This document shows, piece by piece, positions 1 through 9,572 of a DNA stretch of 64,000 bases (its first letter is position 1; each line of letters starts with the position of its first letter). The position numbers and the translations under genes are program-made. The DNA is from Eutypa lata (Eukaryota > Ascomycota > Sordariomycetes > Xylariales > Diatrypaceae), in the NCBI GenBank assembly GCA_022661535.1, contig JAKULF010000023.1:29280-93279 (forward strand), given 5' to 3'. A model generated the notes under the pieces. It did not search any database. It was not told where the DNA came from and was given only the letters and a program-made list of their open reading frames with translations.

Positions 1-50
1 TGCAATTGTTTTGTAATCAATAGAAGCAAGTGCGATACTTGCACTGGGCT
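1..50 (+). tRNA. trnT: tRNA-Thr (UGU), 5' truncated by window edge
   Basis: Only the anticodon arm onward is inside the window. An ATTG/CAAT stem with a T-T mismatch at its base encloses a loop with anticodon TGT at 12-14, followed by a variable region, a CAAG/CTTG T-stem and the 3' acceptor strand. Its place directly before tRNA-Glu fits the usual order of this tRNA cluster in Pezizomycotina. The T-loop is unusual, so the identity is moderately sure. Confidence 0.45.
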
Positions 51-90
51 GACTATATATTAGTAGTTTAAAGGCTACTAATGTCTTGAA

Positions 91-161
91 GGATTAGTGG
101 TCAAGTGGTACTAATGGCTCTTTCAATGCCACTATCGCGGGTTCGAATCCCGTCTAATCTA
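91..161 (+). tRNA. trnE: tRNA-Glu (UUC)
   Basis: Seven-pair acceptor stem (GGATTAG with CTAATCT), T-arm CGGG-TTCGAAT-CCCG, and an anticodon loop CTTTCAA giving anticodon UUC. The pair next to the anticodon loop is T-T, a mismatch also seen in tRNA-Thr and tRNA-His here. Confidence 0.85.
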
Positions 162-436
162 CCTCAGCTTATAGTGTATTATTGTATTGTATTAAACTTC
201 ATCTAAATATTTATTTTATTTTTTAAAAATAAAGTAGATACTAAAAAAAAGTCTTGTTCATAAGCAGGTTTGGGAGGCGGAAGGTTTCGAACCAAGAATT
301 TATAGTGATGGAGTTTTCCATTATTTGTAAAATTAATCTTGAATAAATATTCTTGATTATAAGGTAATAAAACTCTGTCATCCTTAACTATATTAAGGAT
401 TTTTTTTTACAATAATTTAATTTTAATAAATATACA
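162..436 (+). other. Spacer with a hairpin element and a copied nad4L leader
   Basis: No gene is visible. The stretch holds one member of a recurrent hairpin family (294-323, AATTTATAGTGATG followed by an inverted repeat). From about 410 it matches the sequence directly upstream of the true nad4L (29533-29560), so the nad4L leader was copied together with its first codons. Confidence 0.5.
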
Positions 437-506
437 ATGAACATTACACTAATACTTTTTTTAATAGGAATCATAGGTTTTATATTAAATAGAAAAAATA
501 TTATAT
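437..506 (+). pseudogene. nad4L: Duplicated 5' end of nad4L fused to an endonuclease ORF
   Basis: The first 23 codons match the start of the complete nad4L at 29561 with only two amino-acid changes ([12 protein letters not shown], then LNRKNII). The match stops abruptly after NII, and the reading frame then runs into an unrelated linker and a LAGLIDADG domain. The rest of nad4L is absent, so this is a gene fragment, possibly serving as expression leader for the ORF. Confidence 0.8.
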
Positions 507-2174
507 CACATGCTAGAAAATTCTGGACATCGGAAAGTTATAACAGTGTAGACTTAATAGGTCCAGCCTTCAAGTTATTAAGTGAAGGTTTTTTTATTTT
601 AACTCTAACTTTTTTATTGTCAAGGTTTATAGTTTCTGAATTCTTTGGTAGAGATGACAGCGTTAGCAGTTTTACAGGTAAATTGATTATAAAATATAAT
701 ACAATAAAGTCATTTACAGATGCAATTACTATTGGATTTAAGAGTAGGGTTATAAATAAATGTGTTTTATGCCCTAAATTTAATAATTTATTTAGTGTTG
801 TTCATCCTTCATTAGTTCCATTATCACCTCTTTTTTTTGCGTTCCATAACTCTTCAGAGGCACGATTATTAAATTTCAGGTTATATTCTTCTATCTCTGG
901 GGCGAAGGTAAGTTCTGAATTCCAACCTAAGGTTGGCTTAATTAAAGATTATGAAGATCCAGAATTAACTACAATTAAATTGCCTAATGGGCAACAAATA
1001 ACCTTATCACTAGATTTTATCGAATGATTTAGGGGGTTTACTGATGCTGAAGGTTGCTTTTTTTTTTCTTAATTCTTCTCGTTCGAATTACAGGTTTAAA
1101 TATAGTATTTGTCTACATGTAGACGATGTTGCGCCATTGGAGTATATAAAAAATACTTTACAAATTGGTAGGGTAAATATCTATCCAAAACATAACATGG
1201 CTACTTTTAATATTAGTTCGCGAAAAGAAATCGAAATTATCTTGGCAATATTTTCGAAATACAGCTTAAATACTACAAAGCATCTTAATTTCTTAGCATT
1301 CAAACAAGCTTTTACAATTTATATGGAAAATAATGAAGACCGTGACACAGTGAAACCTATTATTGATAGTATAAAGGATAATATGAATAAACTCAGAACT
1401 GATTACGGTATGCCTAATAATCATCAAGTTTTAGTTACGGAAGGTTGATTGCTCGGGTTTACCGAGGGTGACGGAAGCTTTCACTATTCTATTTCGAAGG
1501 AAATGTTTACGTTTTCTTTAGGCCAAAAAGACAATGAAGCATTGATGTATAATATAAAGGACTTTTTAGATTCAATAGCTATTCAGCAATCTTCGGGTAC
1601 AGTCGATAGAAAGACAGTAAATATTTACTCTACTAAACCGGGGTTTTTAAGTTTAGTTGTAAAAGATTTAAATTTTATAGAGTCTACCATCATTCCCTTA
1701 TTTGATAAATTAACTTGACATACCAAAAAAGAATTAGATTATGAAGATTGAAAAGATATTATTGAGTTACGAAAAAATGGGGTTCATTATTTACCTGAAG
1801 GTGAAGCTTTAATAATACGTATTGCACGTCAAATGAATAAACATCGTTTATCTAATTCGGATGCACCGAGAATTGACAGAACCCTCCTTAAAGCAGAGAT
1901 CTATAAATTATTGAGTGAACCATCAAACTATGTATCTAAAAATGGAAAGGCTTGAATTATTTCTTTAAATAGATTTAAATTAGATACTAAAGCAAAAGCT
2001 GTTCAATTAGTTGAAATGTCTAGTGGCAATGTTTTAAAAATCTTTAAAACCCAAACAGATTGTGCAGATTTTTTTAATATATCTGAAACTGCAATTCGGA
2101 AAAGGTTAAAAAAGGAAACTCAATTTGAATTTAAAGGTTTAGCAGTGTATCTTAGAAGGGTGAATAGTAATTAA
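437..2174 (+). CDS. LAGLIDADG homing endonuclease with C-terminal NUMOD domain, frameshifted
   Basis: Site-specific DNA endonuclease of the two-motif LAGLIDADG type. With TGA as Trp, the order is: nad4L-derived N-terminus (residues 1-23), linker with an R-L-Y-S-S motif (about residue 150), first motif WFRGFTDAEGCF at about 1024-1060, second motif LLGFTEGDGSF near 1449, and a C-terminal NUMOD1-like DNA-binding segment (ACADFFNIS-type helix, about 2030-2120). A run of T's near 1060-1072 shifts the frame, so the 5' and 3' parts are in different frames. This could be real decay or a homopolymer error. It is a paralogue of the ORFs at 3776, 5748 and 61979. It is free-standing: I see no group I core around it. 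Confidence 0.75.
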
Positions 2175-2495
2175 TGTTTTAGGTTAGACTTAAAAACTGC
2201 AGCATACCGTTTACCTTTAATCGTTTATTACTAATACGAAGGATAATAAACCTCCTAATTTATTCAAGTTTTACTAGTATTAAGAGGCTCTACCTATTAA
2301 AAGTAAAGATTAAAAAGGATAAAAAAAAGATTACAGCAAGCTCTTGTTTTATTAATAATTTTTATTTTGTTTAATGTTATATAATAGTAATCAGAATTGA
2401 TTAATCAAGAGATAAATAAAGCATTTCAATTTAATTGCCTCCGATATATGTGTCGGTTAAATTATTCTTAAATTAAAAATTTTTTTTTAAATTTA
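2175..2495 (+). other. Non-coding spacer
   Basis: A+T-rich sequence with no ORF or tRNA that I can fold. A short CCGA/TCGG hairpin lies near 2441-2456. Nothing else was recognised. Confidence 0.5.
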
Positions 2496-2566
2496 TGCGG
2501 ATTAGTGTAATAGTAACATATTTGACTCATGATCAAATGATAAGGGTGCAAGTCCTTTGTCCGCAT
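2496..2566 (+). tRNA. trnM: tRNA-Met (CAU)
   Basis: Acceptor TGCGGAT/GTCCGCA, anticodon stem TTTGA/TCAAA with loop CTCATGA (anticodon CAU), and a normal T-arm GGGTGCAAGTCC region. It is the first of three tRNA-Met genes upstream of nad2, as is common in filamentous ascomycetes. Confidence 0.85.
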
Positions 2567-2640
2567 ACAGGAAAGTTAGGGAAGCGATAGATATTTTTTT
2601 TTTGAGATATCATCGTGTAAGTGTAATTCACTTTCTGACT
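2567..2640 (+). tRNA. tRNA-like sequence, possibly tRNA-Ser (UGA), degenerate
   Basis: GAAAG and CTTTC can form part of an acceptor stem. GATAT/ATATC flank a T-rich loop containing TGA. The loop is too long (a run of ten T's) and the T-loop is not canonical. It may be a decayed class II tRNA or a tRNA distorted by a homopolymer error. Low confidence. Confidence 0.25.
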
Positions 2641-2749
2641 CTAATGACTATAAGTAAACTTAATATACTTAATAATCTTACTGTCAGATGCGCCTTTAAG
2701 TTCTTTAATAAATAATTTTTGATTAGGATCGCTTTTAAGACGTTTTTAA

Positions 2750-2822
2750 GAGGCTATAACTTAATTGGTAAAGTGAGCTGCTCATGACAGCTTTGATGAG
2801 TGTTCAAGTCACTTTAGCCTTA
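2750..2822 (+). tRNA. trnM: tRNA-Met (CAU)
   Basis: Acceptor GAGGCTA/TAGCCTT, anticodon stem AGCTG/CAGCT with loop CTCATGA (CAU), and T-arm GAGTG-TTCAAGT-CACTT. It is directly abutted by tRNA-Leu, giving the M-L part of the conserved M-M-L-A-F-L-Q-H-M cluster. Confidence 0.87.
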
Positions 2823-2905
2823 ATCCGAGTGCTGGAATAGGTAGACAGTGCAAACTTAAGCTTTGTTGATGAATAATCGTAGACGTTCAAGTCGTCTCTT
2901 GGGTA
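2823..2905 (+). tRNA. trnL: tRNA-Leu (UAA)
   Basis: Class II tRNA with a variable arm. Acceptor ATCCGAG/CTTGGGT, anticodon stem GCAAA/TTTGT with loop CTTAAGC (anticodon UAA), T-arm GACG-TTCAAGT-CGTC. It starts immediately after tRNA-Met. Confidence 0.87.
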
Positions 2906-2922
2906 GCTTTATCACTATTATC

Positions 2923-3479
2923 GAACATAATGACAAGATAAGAATAATAAGGGTATTATCACCAGTATAAAGATATAATGAGTAGATCTAAATTCTTACA
3001 CTTGAAAGTAGCTATGTTTATAGGAAAACATAGATAAAGGGATATTAATATAACTTATGATTCGTCAAACCAATGCCCTAAAGGGGGGGGATTAGTCTTA
3101 GATATTACTTAACTAAATCAGTTCTATATGCAATAAAGTTAATGAATAAAGATTGTTTAATTATAATTTTGGTATAACCAACCAAAGCTTGAAGGGTTTA
3201 GGTTATAATTATAAATTTAAGAATAGATTTAATATAATTTATGATTAGGTTGGGGTATAGTTTAGTATGGTAAAACTTAAAGCTAGGATGAATAGAGGAA
3301 GATTAGAAGAGTAGAAAATTTAGGTAACCTTCAAATTTTAACAATAAGCTTTCTAAAAAACGGCTTAATTTGAGGTTTAAAACAGGATTCCTGTCTTACT
3401 TGTATAAAAAGAGATAAACTAAAAATTTATAGTGATAGAAATTTTATTAAATAAATATAACAACTGTCAATAAGGGAAA
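2923..3479 (+). other. Non-coding start of the duplicated unit
   Basis: No ORF or RNA gene recognised. It contains an eight-G run near 3084, an ATAGG-looped hairpin (CTATGTTT/AAAACATAG) near 3010, and an imperfect member of the TATAGTGAT hairpin family near 3426. The same sequence recurs at 10348-10905. Confidence 0.5.
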
Positions 3480-3553
3480 GGGATCATAGTTTCAATCAGG
3501 TAAAACGGTAATTTTGCATGTTATTTTTGTCAGTTCAAGTCTGGCTGATTCCA
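3480..3553 (+). tRNA. trnA: tRNA-Ala (UGC), copy 1
   Basis: Acceptor GGGATCA/TGATTCC, anticodon stem GTAAT/GTTAT with loop TTTGCAT (anticodon UGC), and T-loop TTCAAGT. Confidence 0.82.
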
Positions 3554-3691
3554 AATATAGAGAAGTATGTCTCTTTTTTAGATTACACTAAATCTGGTAA
3601 GCTTTATAAAAATAAATATTCTTTTTATAAAAAAGAATATTTAAATTAAGTAGTATAAACCTTAAATAGAGATTTAACCATTAGGAAAACT

Positions 3692-3755
3692 AAGAATTGA
3701 TAGTGATGTAGCGTATTAGAAAATTTCTGTAATAATTATTTTTCCTAATCGCTAC
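3692..3755 (+). repeat. TATAGTGATG-type hairpin element
   Basis: AATTGATAGTGATG leads into a stem GTAGCG-(T)-ATTAG paired with CTAAT-CGCTAC around an A+T-rich loop. It is one of at least five elements with the same 5' lead and different stems (see findings). It lies just upstream of the ORF starting at 3776. Confidence 0.55.
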
Positions 3756-3775
3756 AGCTTTTAATAACTATAAAA

Positions 3776-5452
3776 ATGAGTAAATATTTATTAATTAAAA
3801 GATTTTTGAATGCCGTCATTTGAGACGAGATGTGTATACTATTAAAATTAAGATTTTTTACCTTTATTTTCATAAATAGCAGATTATTAGCTTTTATAGA
3901 TTGTAAACATTTAATTATAGCTCTTCCATCAGCTATATCCGACAAAACACTTATTTCCAACATTAATCTTAATTTTATTATAGATAAAATTAACAGATTA
4001 ATGGTTTTTACTACTTATATTATTGACTCATTATTAGCTACTCCGCAGTCTAGAGATTGGAGACTGGGGATTGAAGGCTTCTGCCTTGCACAAAGACGAA
4101 GAATTTTAATAGGTTATATGGTACCGGCAATACCTAGGTTTTATTCTACGAGCAGAAAAAGTAACTTGAATTCAAATATTTATTTTATAAGTATTAACGG
4201 GATGCCTTTACCTGTTACCTCTAAAAGGGCTCAGGTTAAATATTATAGCTCAATTGTTACTACAAATAATCTTAACCTAACTTCTGATTTCATAGAGTGG
4301 TTTAGAGGTTTCGTAGATGCTGAAGGATTATTCAGTATCGGTAATAAATCAAATAACAGTTTCAATTTTAAATTTTCCATCGAAGTTCATAAAGATGATA
4401 TAGAAGCATTAAAATATATTCAAAGTGTATTAGGATTTGGGACTGTGAAGTTAACTAGAGCTAATGCAGTTATTTACAATGTTATAAGCAAAGACGATCT
4501 TAGGGTAATAATTGACTTATTTTCTAAATTCCCTTTAAATACTACAAAGCACCTTAATTTCTTAGACTTTGTAAAGGCCTTTAATCTTTATTTTTCAACG
4601 AACCACCAAGAGTCTCGTATTATTAATAAACCTTTAATAGATAATATAAAAAATAACATGAACTCTAAAAGAAGTGATTTTATTTTTCCTAAAGATCATA
4701 AAGTGATAATTAATGATAATTGGTTACTAGGTTTTGTGGAAGGAGATGGGTCATTTTTTTTTAATCTTACTAATAAAACTTTAGTATTTTCTATAAAACA
4801 GAAAGGAAATTACGAGCTAATCCTTGCAATAAAAGAATACTTAGATTTGTTAGCTAAAAATAAAGATATTTTAAGCAAAGTTAAGATTTACACTAACAAG
4901 GATGGGTTTGAGTTAGTGTTGTCAGACTTAAAATTCATTGATCAAATAATCTTGCCTCTTTTAAATCCTTTATCTTGACATAGTAAGAAATTTTTAGATT
5001 ATAAGGACTGAAAATTTATATTAAAAATGTTACAAAAAGGATTCCATTATCTTCCAGAAGGTTTGGCTTTAATTAAACGGATTGCTAGTCAAATGAATAA
5101 TAACCGGTTAGGACGTCCTAAAATTATAACTGAGAACGAATGTAATTTACTTCATACTGAAATAGATAAATTTTTATTGGAAAATCCTTCTAATTATGAA
5201 TACATAGAGGGTAGAACATATATCAAATCTTTAAATAGATTCAGAATAGAAAGGTTAGATGTGGAACTAGTGGAACTCTCTTTTAATAAAGTAATTGCTT
5301 CATTTAGTTCAATTACAGAGTGTGCCAAATTTTTAGGTTTAGGTAGACCTGTGACTACTGAAAGAGTTCGTTCAAATCATCGGTTTTTATTTAAGGAAAA
5401 TTTAGTTTTCTTGCGTTATTCTCCGGCTTCTAATGGAAAACCTAGATCTTAG
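3776..5452 (+). CDS. LAGLIDADG homing endonuclease with NUMOD domain, intact (copy 1)
   Basis: Open from ATG 3776 to TAG 5450-5452 in code 4 (558 residues). The first 19 codons resemble the start of nad2 (the AATGCCGT...GAGACGAGA...TATACT string is shared with 7750-7790), so the ORF probably began as an insertion into a nad2 copy. An RFYST motif lies at about residue 123. The two LAGLIDADG motifs are WFRGFVDAEGLF (about 4299) and LLGFVEGDGSF (about 4726). The C-terminus has a NUMOD1-like helix (SITECAKFLGLG). The stop codon lies in the T-arm of a tRNA 3' half, so the gene is physically merged with a tRNA remnant. The second copy (11200) has a +1 A frameshift. Confidence 0.88.
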
Positions 5453-5473
5453 GTTCGAATCCTAATATCTCCA
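5445..5473 (+). pseudogene. tRNA 3' half at the tail of the endonuclease ORF
   Basis: TTAGG-TTCGAAT-CCTAA is a perfect T-arm, followed by a seven-base acceptor strand TATCTCC and an A. No matching GGAGATA 5' half is found upstream within reach. This suggests an endonuclease element inserted in a tRNA gene and kept or copied its 3' half. The amino-acid identity is unknown. Confidence 0.6.
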
Positions 5474-5531
5474 TATAAATAGTATAATTTACTATATTTT
5501 TAATTATAGTTAAAATATAGGTTTTTCATAA

Positions 5532-5604
5532 GCTTAAGAAGCTCAATTGGTTGAGCAGAGAATTGAAGCTTCTTTGGTTGTAGGTTCGAGTCCTACCTTA
5601 AGCA
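5532..5604 (+). tRNA. trnF: tRNA-Phe (GAA), copy 1
   Basis: Acceptor GCTTAAG/CTTAAGC, anticodon stem GAGAA/TTCTT with loop TTGAAGC (GAA), and T-arm GTAGG-TTCGAGT-CCTAC. Confidence 0.88.
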
Positions 5605-5686
5605 ATAGGTATGTTGGAATTGGTAGACAAGTTCCACTTAGGATGGAAAGGATAAAACCGTACAAGTTCAAGTCTTGTTACCTATA
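5605..5686 (+). tRNA. trnL: tRNA-Leu (UAG), copy 1
   Basis: Class II tRNA directly after tRNA-Phe: acceptor ATAGGTA/TACCTAT, anticodon stem TTCCA/TGGAA with loop CTTAGGA (UAG), T-arm ACAAG-TTCAAGT-CTTGT. Confidence 0.88.
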
Positions 5687-5690
5687 GTAT

Positions 5691-5702
5691 ATATCTCGTG
5701 GA
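5691..5702 (+). pseudogene. 5' fragment of tRNA-Gln
   Basis: ATATCTCGTGGA is identical to the start of the complete tRNA-Gln at 7362. It sits right after tRNA-Leu, where tRNA-Gln would be expected, and is followed by the decayed LAGLIDADG ORF. This looks like the old junction left when the element inserted. Confidence 0.5.
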
Positions 5703-5747
5703 TTGCATTCACACCACTAGCTTTTTATCTATAACCTATTTCAGACC

Positions 5748-7178
5748 GTGGTATCTATGCCCTTTAGTGGACGTTCTGTCCTTGGCCCTGCTCAAAAAGG
5801 TGAGCATCCAAACAGTAGCCAAATAGAATGGCGGTTTGTGGGAACCCGCAAATTTACCAGGGAGATTAAGCAAGCTGTGATATCAGCATTAGTATTTTTA
5901 ACCAACATGAACATGAACAAATTTCATAGAACTAAATTTTTAGCAGTTAACTTTTTAGGTTTTAGAAGTTTATCATCATATTCTTCTAATTTAAATAAGA
6001 ATGAAGCTGAACTATTTAAAGATGAGTTTACCTTAGAGAATTTCTATGATTGATTTAGAGGGTTTACAGACGCTGAAGGTTGTTTCTCTATAACTCATTT
6101 AAGAGATAAATTTTGAAGATTTAGTTTTGAAATAAAACTTCACATAGATGACGCAAATATGCTCTATTTTATTCAGAATACTTTAGGGATAGGGAAAGTT
6201 TATATATCTGGAACAACATGCAGATTTATGGTATCCAAACAGTCAGAAGTGCAAAAAATTATAGAGATTTTCACCAAATACCCTCTTAATTCAAGCAAAA
6301 GATTAAATTTTTTTACTTGAAGCTTTTAAATTATACACCAAAGAAGGGGATAATTCAGCCGAGTCAACTTTTAATAAGATCGAGACACTTAAAGCAGAGA
6401 TGAATACTAAGAGAACCAATTGAACTTCCGGAAGCTCGCCACCCATATAATTAACATTACTAATTACTGATTTTTAGGTTTCGTAGAAGGAGATGGATCA
6501 TGAAGTGTGGATAAGAAAAATTACCTTTTAAGTTTCTCAATTGCGCAATCATCTAAAGATTTAGAGTTAATGGAGGCTATTAAGAATTACTTAAATAACC
6601 TAAATAGCCATTTCAACGATGTAGTGAGTTTGGTTAGACACAAAAACAACAAAAGGGTTAATCAATCAGATATGATTAATTTAATTGTAACTAAAACTGA
6701 GTTTATCGATCAAATACTTGTTCCTTTCTTTCAGAAGATGATTTGACTAAGTAAAAAAGAAATGGACTTCGCTGATTGGGTATCTATTTTAGAATTAAAA
6801 AAATTAGGGCTACATCACACAGAAGAAGGAGTGGTAATGATTAACCGTATTATAAATCAGATGAACAATAATAGATTATCCTCGAGCTCCAGCCCTCAGG
6901 TTGACCGGGATTTGTAACTATGCGACCTAAAGGTAATGTTAGAAGGCGGTTCTAATTATGAATTCAAACCTAATGGACAAATAGTTATTAAGTCTACTGG
7001 TAAATTCTTAAAAAAAGGTGCCCCTATTGGAGTTCTAGTTTTAGATGAAAACGGGGATATTCTTAATAAATTTGAGTCTATAAATACATGTGGTGCTTAT
7101 TTAGGTGTATCACATCATACCTTTAGAAGTAGATTTCATGACGGTAAATCTATCAAGTTTAACTCAAGATTAGTGTAG
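5748..7178 (+). pseudogene. Decayed LAGLIDADG-NUMOD endonuclease ORF (copy 1)
   Basis: Same family as the ORFs at 3776 and 61979. The first motif region FRGFTDAEGCF (about 6054), the second motif LGFVEGDGSW (about 6475) and the C-terminal NUMOD-like part (SINTCGAYLGVSHHTFRSR, about 7078-7135) are recognisable. The frame is broken at the TTTTTTACTTGAAG run (about 6310), around 6440-6480 and near 6917. These breaks are shared by both copies of the duplication, so they are not random read errors. The N-terminal 50 codons are unusually G+C rich for this genome and match nothing I recognise. Confidence 0.75.
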
Positions 7179-7361
7179 GTTAAACCAAAGTAGCTAACAT
7201 TGATTAATTCTTAGTAGTTTGCGTTGCAGCTAGCCTCTGATTTAGCAGTCTAATTTTGTTTCCTTTATAAATATGTAGCTATAATTTTAACTATAAATTT
7301 AACTATAACTATACAACAGGTTATATTCTTATTCGAAAAAGATATAATAATATAACCTACA
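7179..7361 (+). other. Spacer between ORF remnant and tRNA-Gln
   Basis: No gene seen. Short TTAACTATAA-type repeats occur near 7280-7310, and an inverted pair TATATTCTTATTCG/GATATAATAATATA lies just before tRNA-Gln. Confidence 0.4.
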
Positions 7362-7435
7362 TATCTCGTGGACTAATCGGGTAAGTCATAAATTTTTGGT
7401 ATTTACTATTGGGTGTTCGAATCACCTCGAGATAA
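7362..7435 (+). tRNA. trnQ: tRNA-Gln (UUG), copy 1
   Basis: Acceptor TATCTCG/CGAGATA, anticodon stem TAAAT/ATTTA with loop TTTTGGT (UUG), T-loop TTCGAAT. Confidence 0.87.
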
Positions 7436-7442
7436 TTAGTAA

Positions 7443-7517
7443 GGTAAATATAACTCAATAGGTAGAGTGGCTGTATGTGGCTCAGTATGTTCTTGGTTCA
7501 AGTCCAGGTATTTACCC
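7443..7517 (+). tRNA. trnH: tRNA-His (GUG), copy 1
   Basis: Acceptor GGTAAAT/ATTTACC, D-stem ACTC/GAGT, anticodon loop ATGTGGC (GUG) closed by a T-T mismatch, T-arm CTTGG-TTCAAGT-CCAGG. Confidence 0.83.
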
Positions 7518-7609
7518 ATATGATTATATATAATATACATTAATACAGATCTATATAAATTAAAAATGAATAAAGCTAGGTGCAGGGAGTAGCTCCCTTA
7601 TTTTTTATT

Positions 7610-7682
7610 ATCAGGGTAGTTTAATAGGTTAAAACCTTAATTTCATGCATTAAAGATGAGAATTCGAGTTTCTCTCCTGGTT
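7610..7682 (+). tRNA. trnM: tRNA-Met (CAU), copy 1
   Basis: Acceptor ATCAGGG/TCCTGGT, anticodon stem TTAAT/ATTAA with loop TTCATGC (CAU), T-loop TTCGAGT. It is the last tRNA before nad2. Confidence 0.85.
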
Positions 7683-8097
7683 AACCCTAAAGTGTTTAAG
7701 GCCAAGTTTTTTTTTTATTATGATAATTTTATCTATATTATGTTTATTATTTTCGAATGCCGTAACTTTGAGACGAGACATGTCTATACTTTTTAATAGA
7801 ATAGCCATTATTGCTTTGGTTTATTGTTTTTTACACGATGTTGTAAGTTTATCTCTTATAAACAAAGGGATAGGTTTACATGGAGGTTTACTTCACGTAA
7901 CTAATATAACTCAAATATTTCATATATTTGTTTTTATAGTTAGTATATTGATATTACAATTAACAAGCTTTTTCCCTAGAAAAGTTTGAGTTAAAGAACA
8001 TTCATCTTTAAAAGATCTATTGTTTAATAATTTTGTATATTATAGAACTAAAATTATTAATAAAATGGGAGAACATTTAAAGATTATAGAATATCCT

Positions 8098-9445
8098 AAA
8101 CAACTAATATGTAAAATATTATGGGATAAACTGTCAAACTCCGGGGAACTCCTAAAGCTTTTGATACCAAATCTGGAAAAAATTTTCCGTGGTGGTTGAA
8201 CTAATTATTCAAGTATGGTAACAAGTCAAAAGATGGTTCTTTTATTATACTTTATTGAGTATAATATTTATGGGATGTATTTTTCAGGAACTCTCGGTAT
8301 TAAAAACCGAAAAATGGACAATCGCGGATCTAAGTCAATAATATCTAAAAATATTATTATAAAAGAGCAACGAGTAGACGGCAGTTGATTATTAAATCTT
8401 AATGTATTTAATAGTTTAAGGTGTACTCTTAGAGGGTTCGAAAGAATTACCTTATATGGATCTCTGTCTTATCAAATTCTAAATAAACATTTATATTCTA
8501 CAAAAACAACAACAATAATAACAAAAGAACCAAAAAATATTAAATCTTTTATACATAAAGACGGATTTAAGTTAAATCCTTGATTTGCAACTGGTTTTAC
8601 AGATGGGTATGGTTCATTCGCTGTTTCTATCACAAAAAAAAGAAGGAATAGGTTGAAAAATTGTACCTATGTTTACTATTGGACTAGATTTAAAAGATTT
8701 AGATCTTTTAGTCCAAATTAAAGATTTTTTTAAAACAGGTAACATATATACAAGTAAAAGAGGAGTAGTTTATTATACAGTAGGGTCTGTAAAAGACATA
8801 GTAAAATACATTATACCTCATTTTGATAAATATCCTTTAGTTACTCAAAAATTAAAAGATTTTAGGTTATTTAAGGAAATAGTACTTCTTATGGAAAAAG
8901 GGGAACATAATATTCTGCCTGGTTTACTAAAAGTTTTTTCACTTAAAGTTAATTTAAACAAAGGATTACCTACTGCAGTAAAAGAGGAATTTCCTGATAT
9001 ATTGCCTACTATTTTACCCGAATTTAAATTACCTCTTAGTTTTAATCCTAATTGATTAGCAGGATTTATAACTGCTGAAGGTTCTTTTTATATCTCTCTT
9101 TACGAGAGTGATAAAAGAAAAGCTAGGTATGCAGTAAGTTTATCTTTTTCTTTAAGTCAACATCTTAAAGATATTGAATTACTAGAGAGACTTTCTCTTT
9201 TTTTAGATTGCGGAGTAGTGAGAAGATCATCTAATCGAGGAACAGCTGAATTAATCATAACAAAATCCTCAGATTTAAATCAAAAAGTAATTCCATTATT
9301 ATTAAAATATAATCTTTCAGGAGTAAAATTATTAGATTTTGAAAGATTCAAAGAGGTATCTTTATTAATAGAAAATAAAATGCATTTAACTTCTGAAGGT
9401 ATTGCATTAATAAAAACAATTAAAGATGCGATGTATAATAGATAA
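8098..9445 (+). CDS. LAGLIDADG endonuclease in nad2-i1, copy 1, frameshifted
   Basis: The frame is open from nad2 exon 1 through the ribozyme core into a two-motif LAGLIDADG domain. The first motif is [11 protein letters not shown], where the usual acidic residue is Tyr. The second is [11 protein letters not shown]. An eight-A run at 8634-8641 shifts the frame. The other copy has ten A's there and reads correctly, but is broken further on, so a fully open ORF can be inferred only by comparing both. A HLYST motif precedes the domain. Confidence 0.75.
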
Positions 9446-9572
9446 TAAATTTATCTGTAAGAAATTTATAGTGTCTATATAGATTCATCTGACAGGTTAT
9501 AGTTGTATTTTATTGTTACGATTATAATCTAAAAAAGTTTATTTAGAATTTGTAAGAAGAATCCGGTTTACG
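8098..9572 (+). other. Group I intron nad2-i1 (copy 1)
   Basis: It lies between codons CCT and TTA of nad2 (protein IIEYP / LILLF), starts after a T and ends with G. Core segments are visible in the 5' part: AACTCCGGGGAACTCCTAAAG (about 8136-8156), the AATCGCGGATCTAAG element (about 8320) and AAAGAGCAACGAGTAGACGG (about 8360), followed by the S-like AGGTGTACTCTTAGAGG. Confidence 0.75.

Noticed and set aside
598..700. Possible nad5 start within the linker of the ORF at 437 (FIVSEFFGRDDSVSS against [15 protein letters not shown])
   Set aside because: The similarity is short and interrupted, with no support on either side. It is suggestive because nad5 follows nad4L in the true locus, but too weak to report as a captured nad5 fragment.
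3745..3963. Minus-strand ORF of 72 codons (and its copy at 11169)
   Set aside because: It lies antisense to the intact LAGLIDADG ORF, has no recognisable features and no other gene here is on the minus strand.
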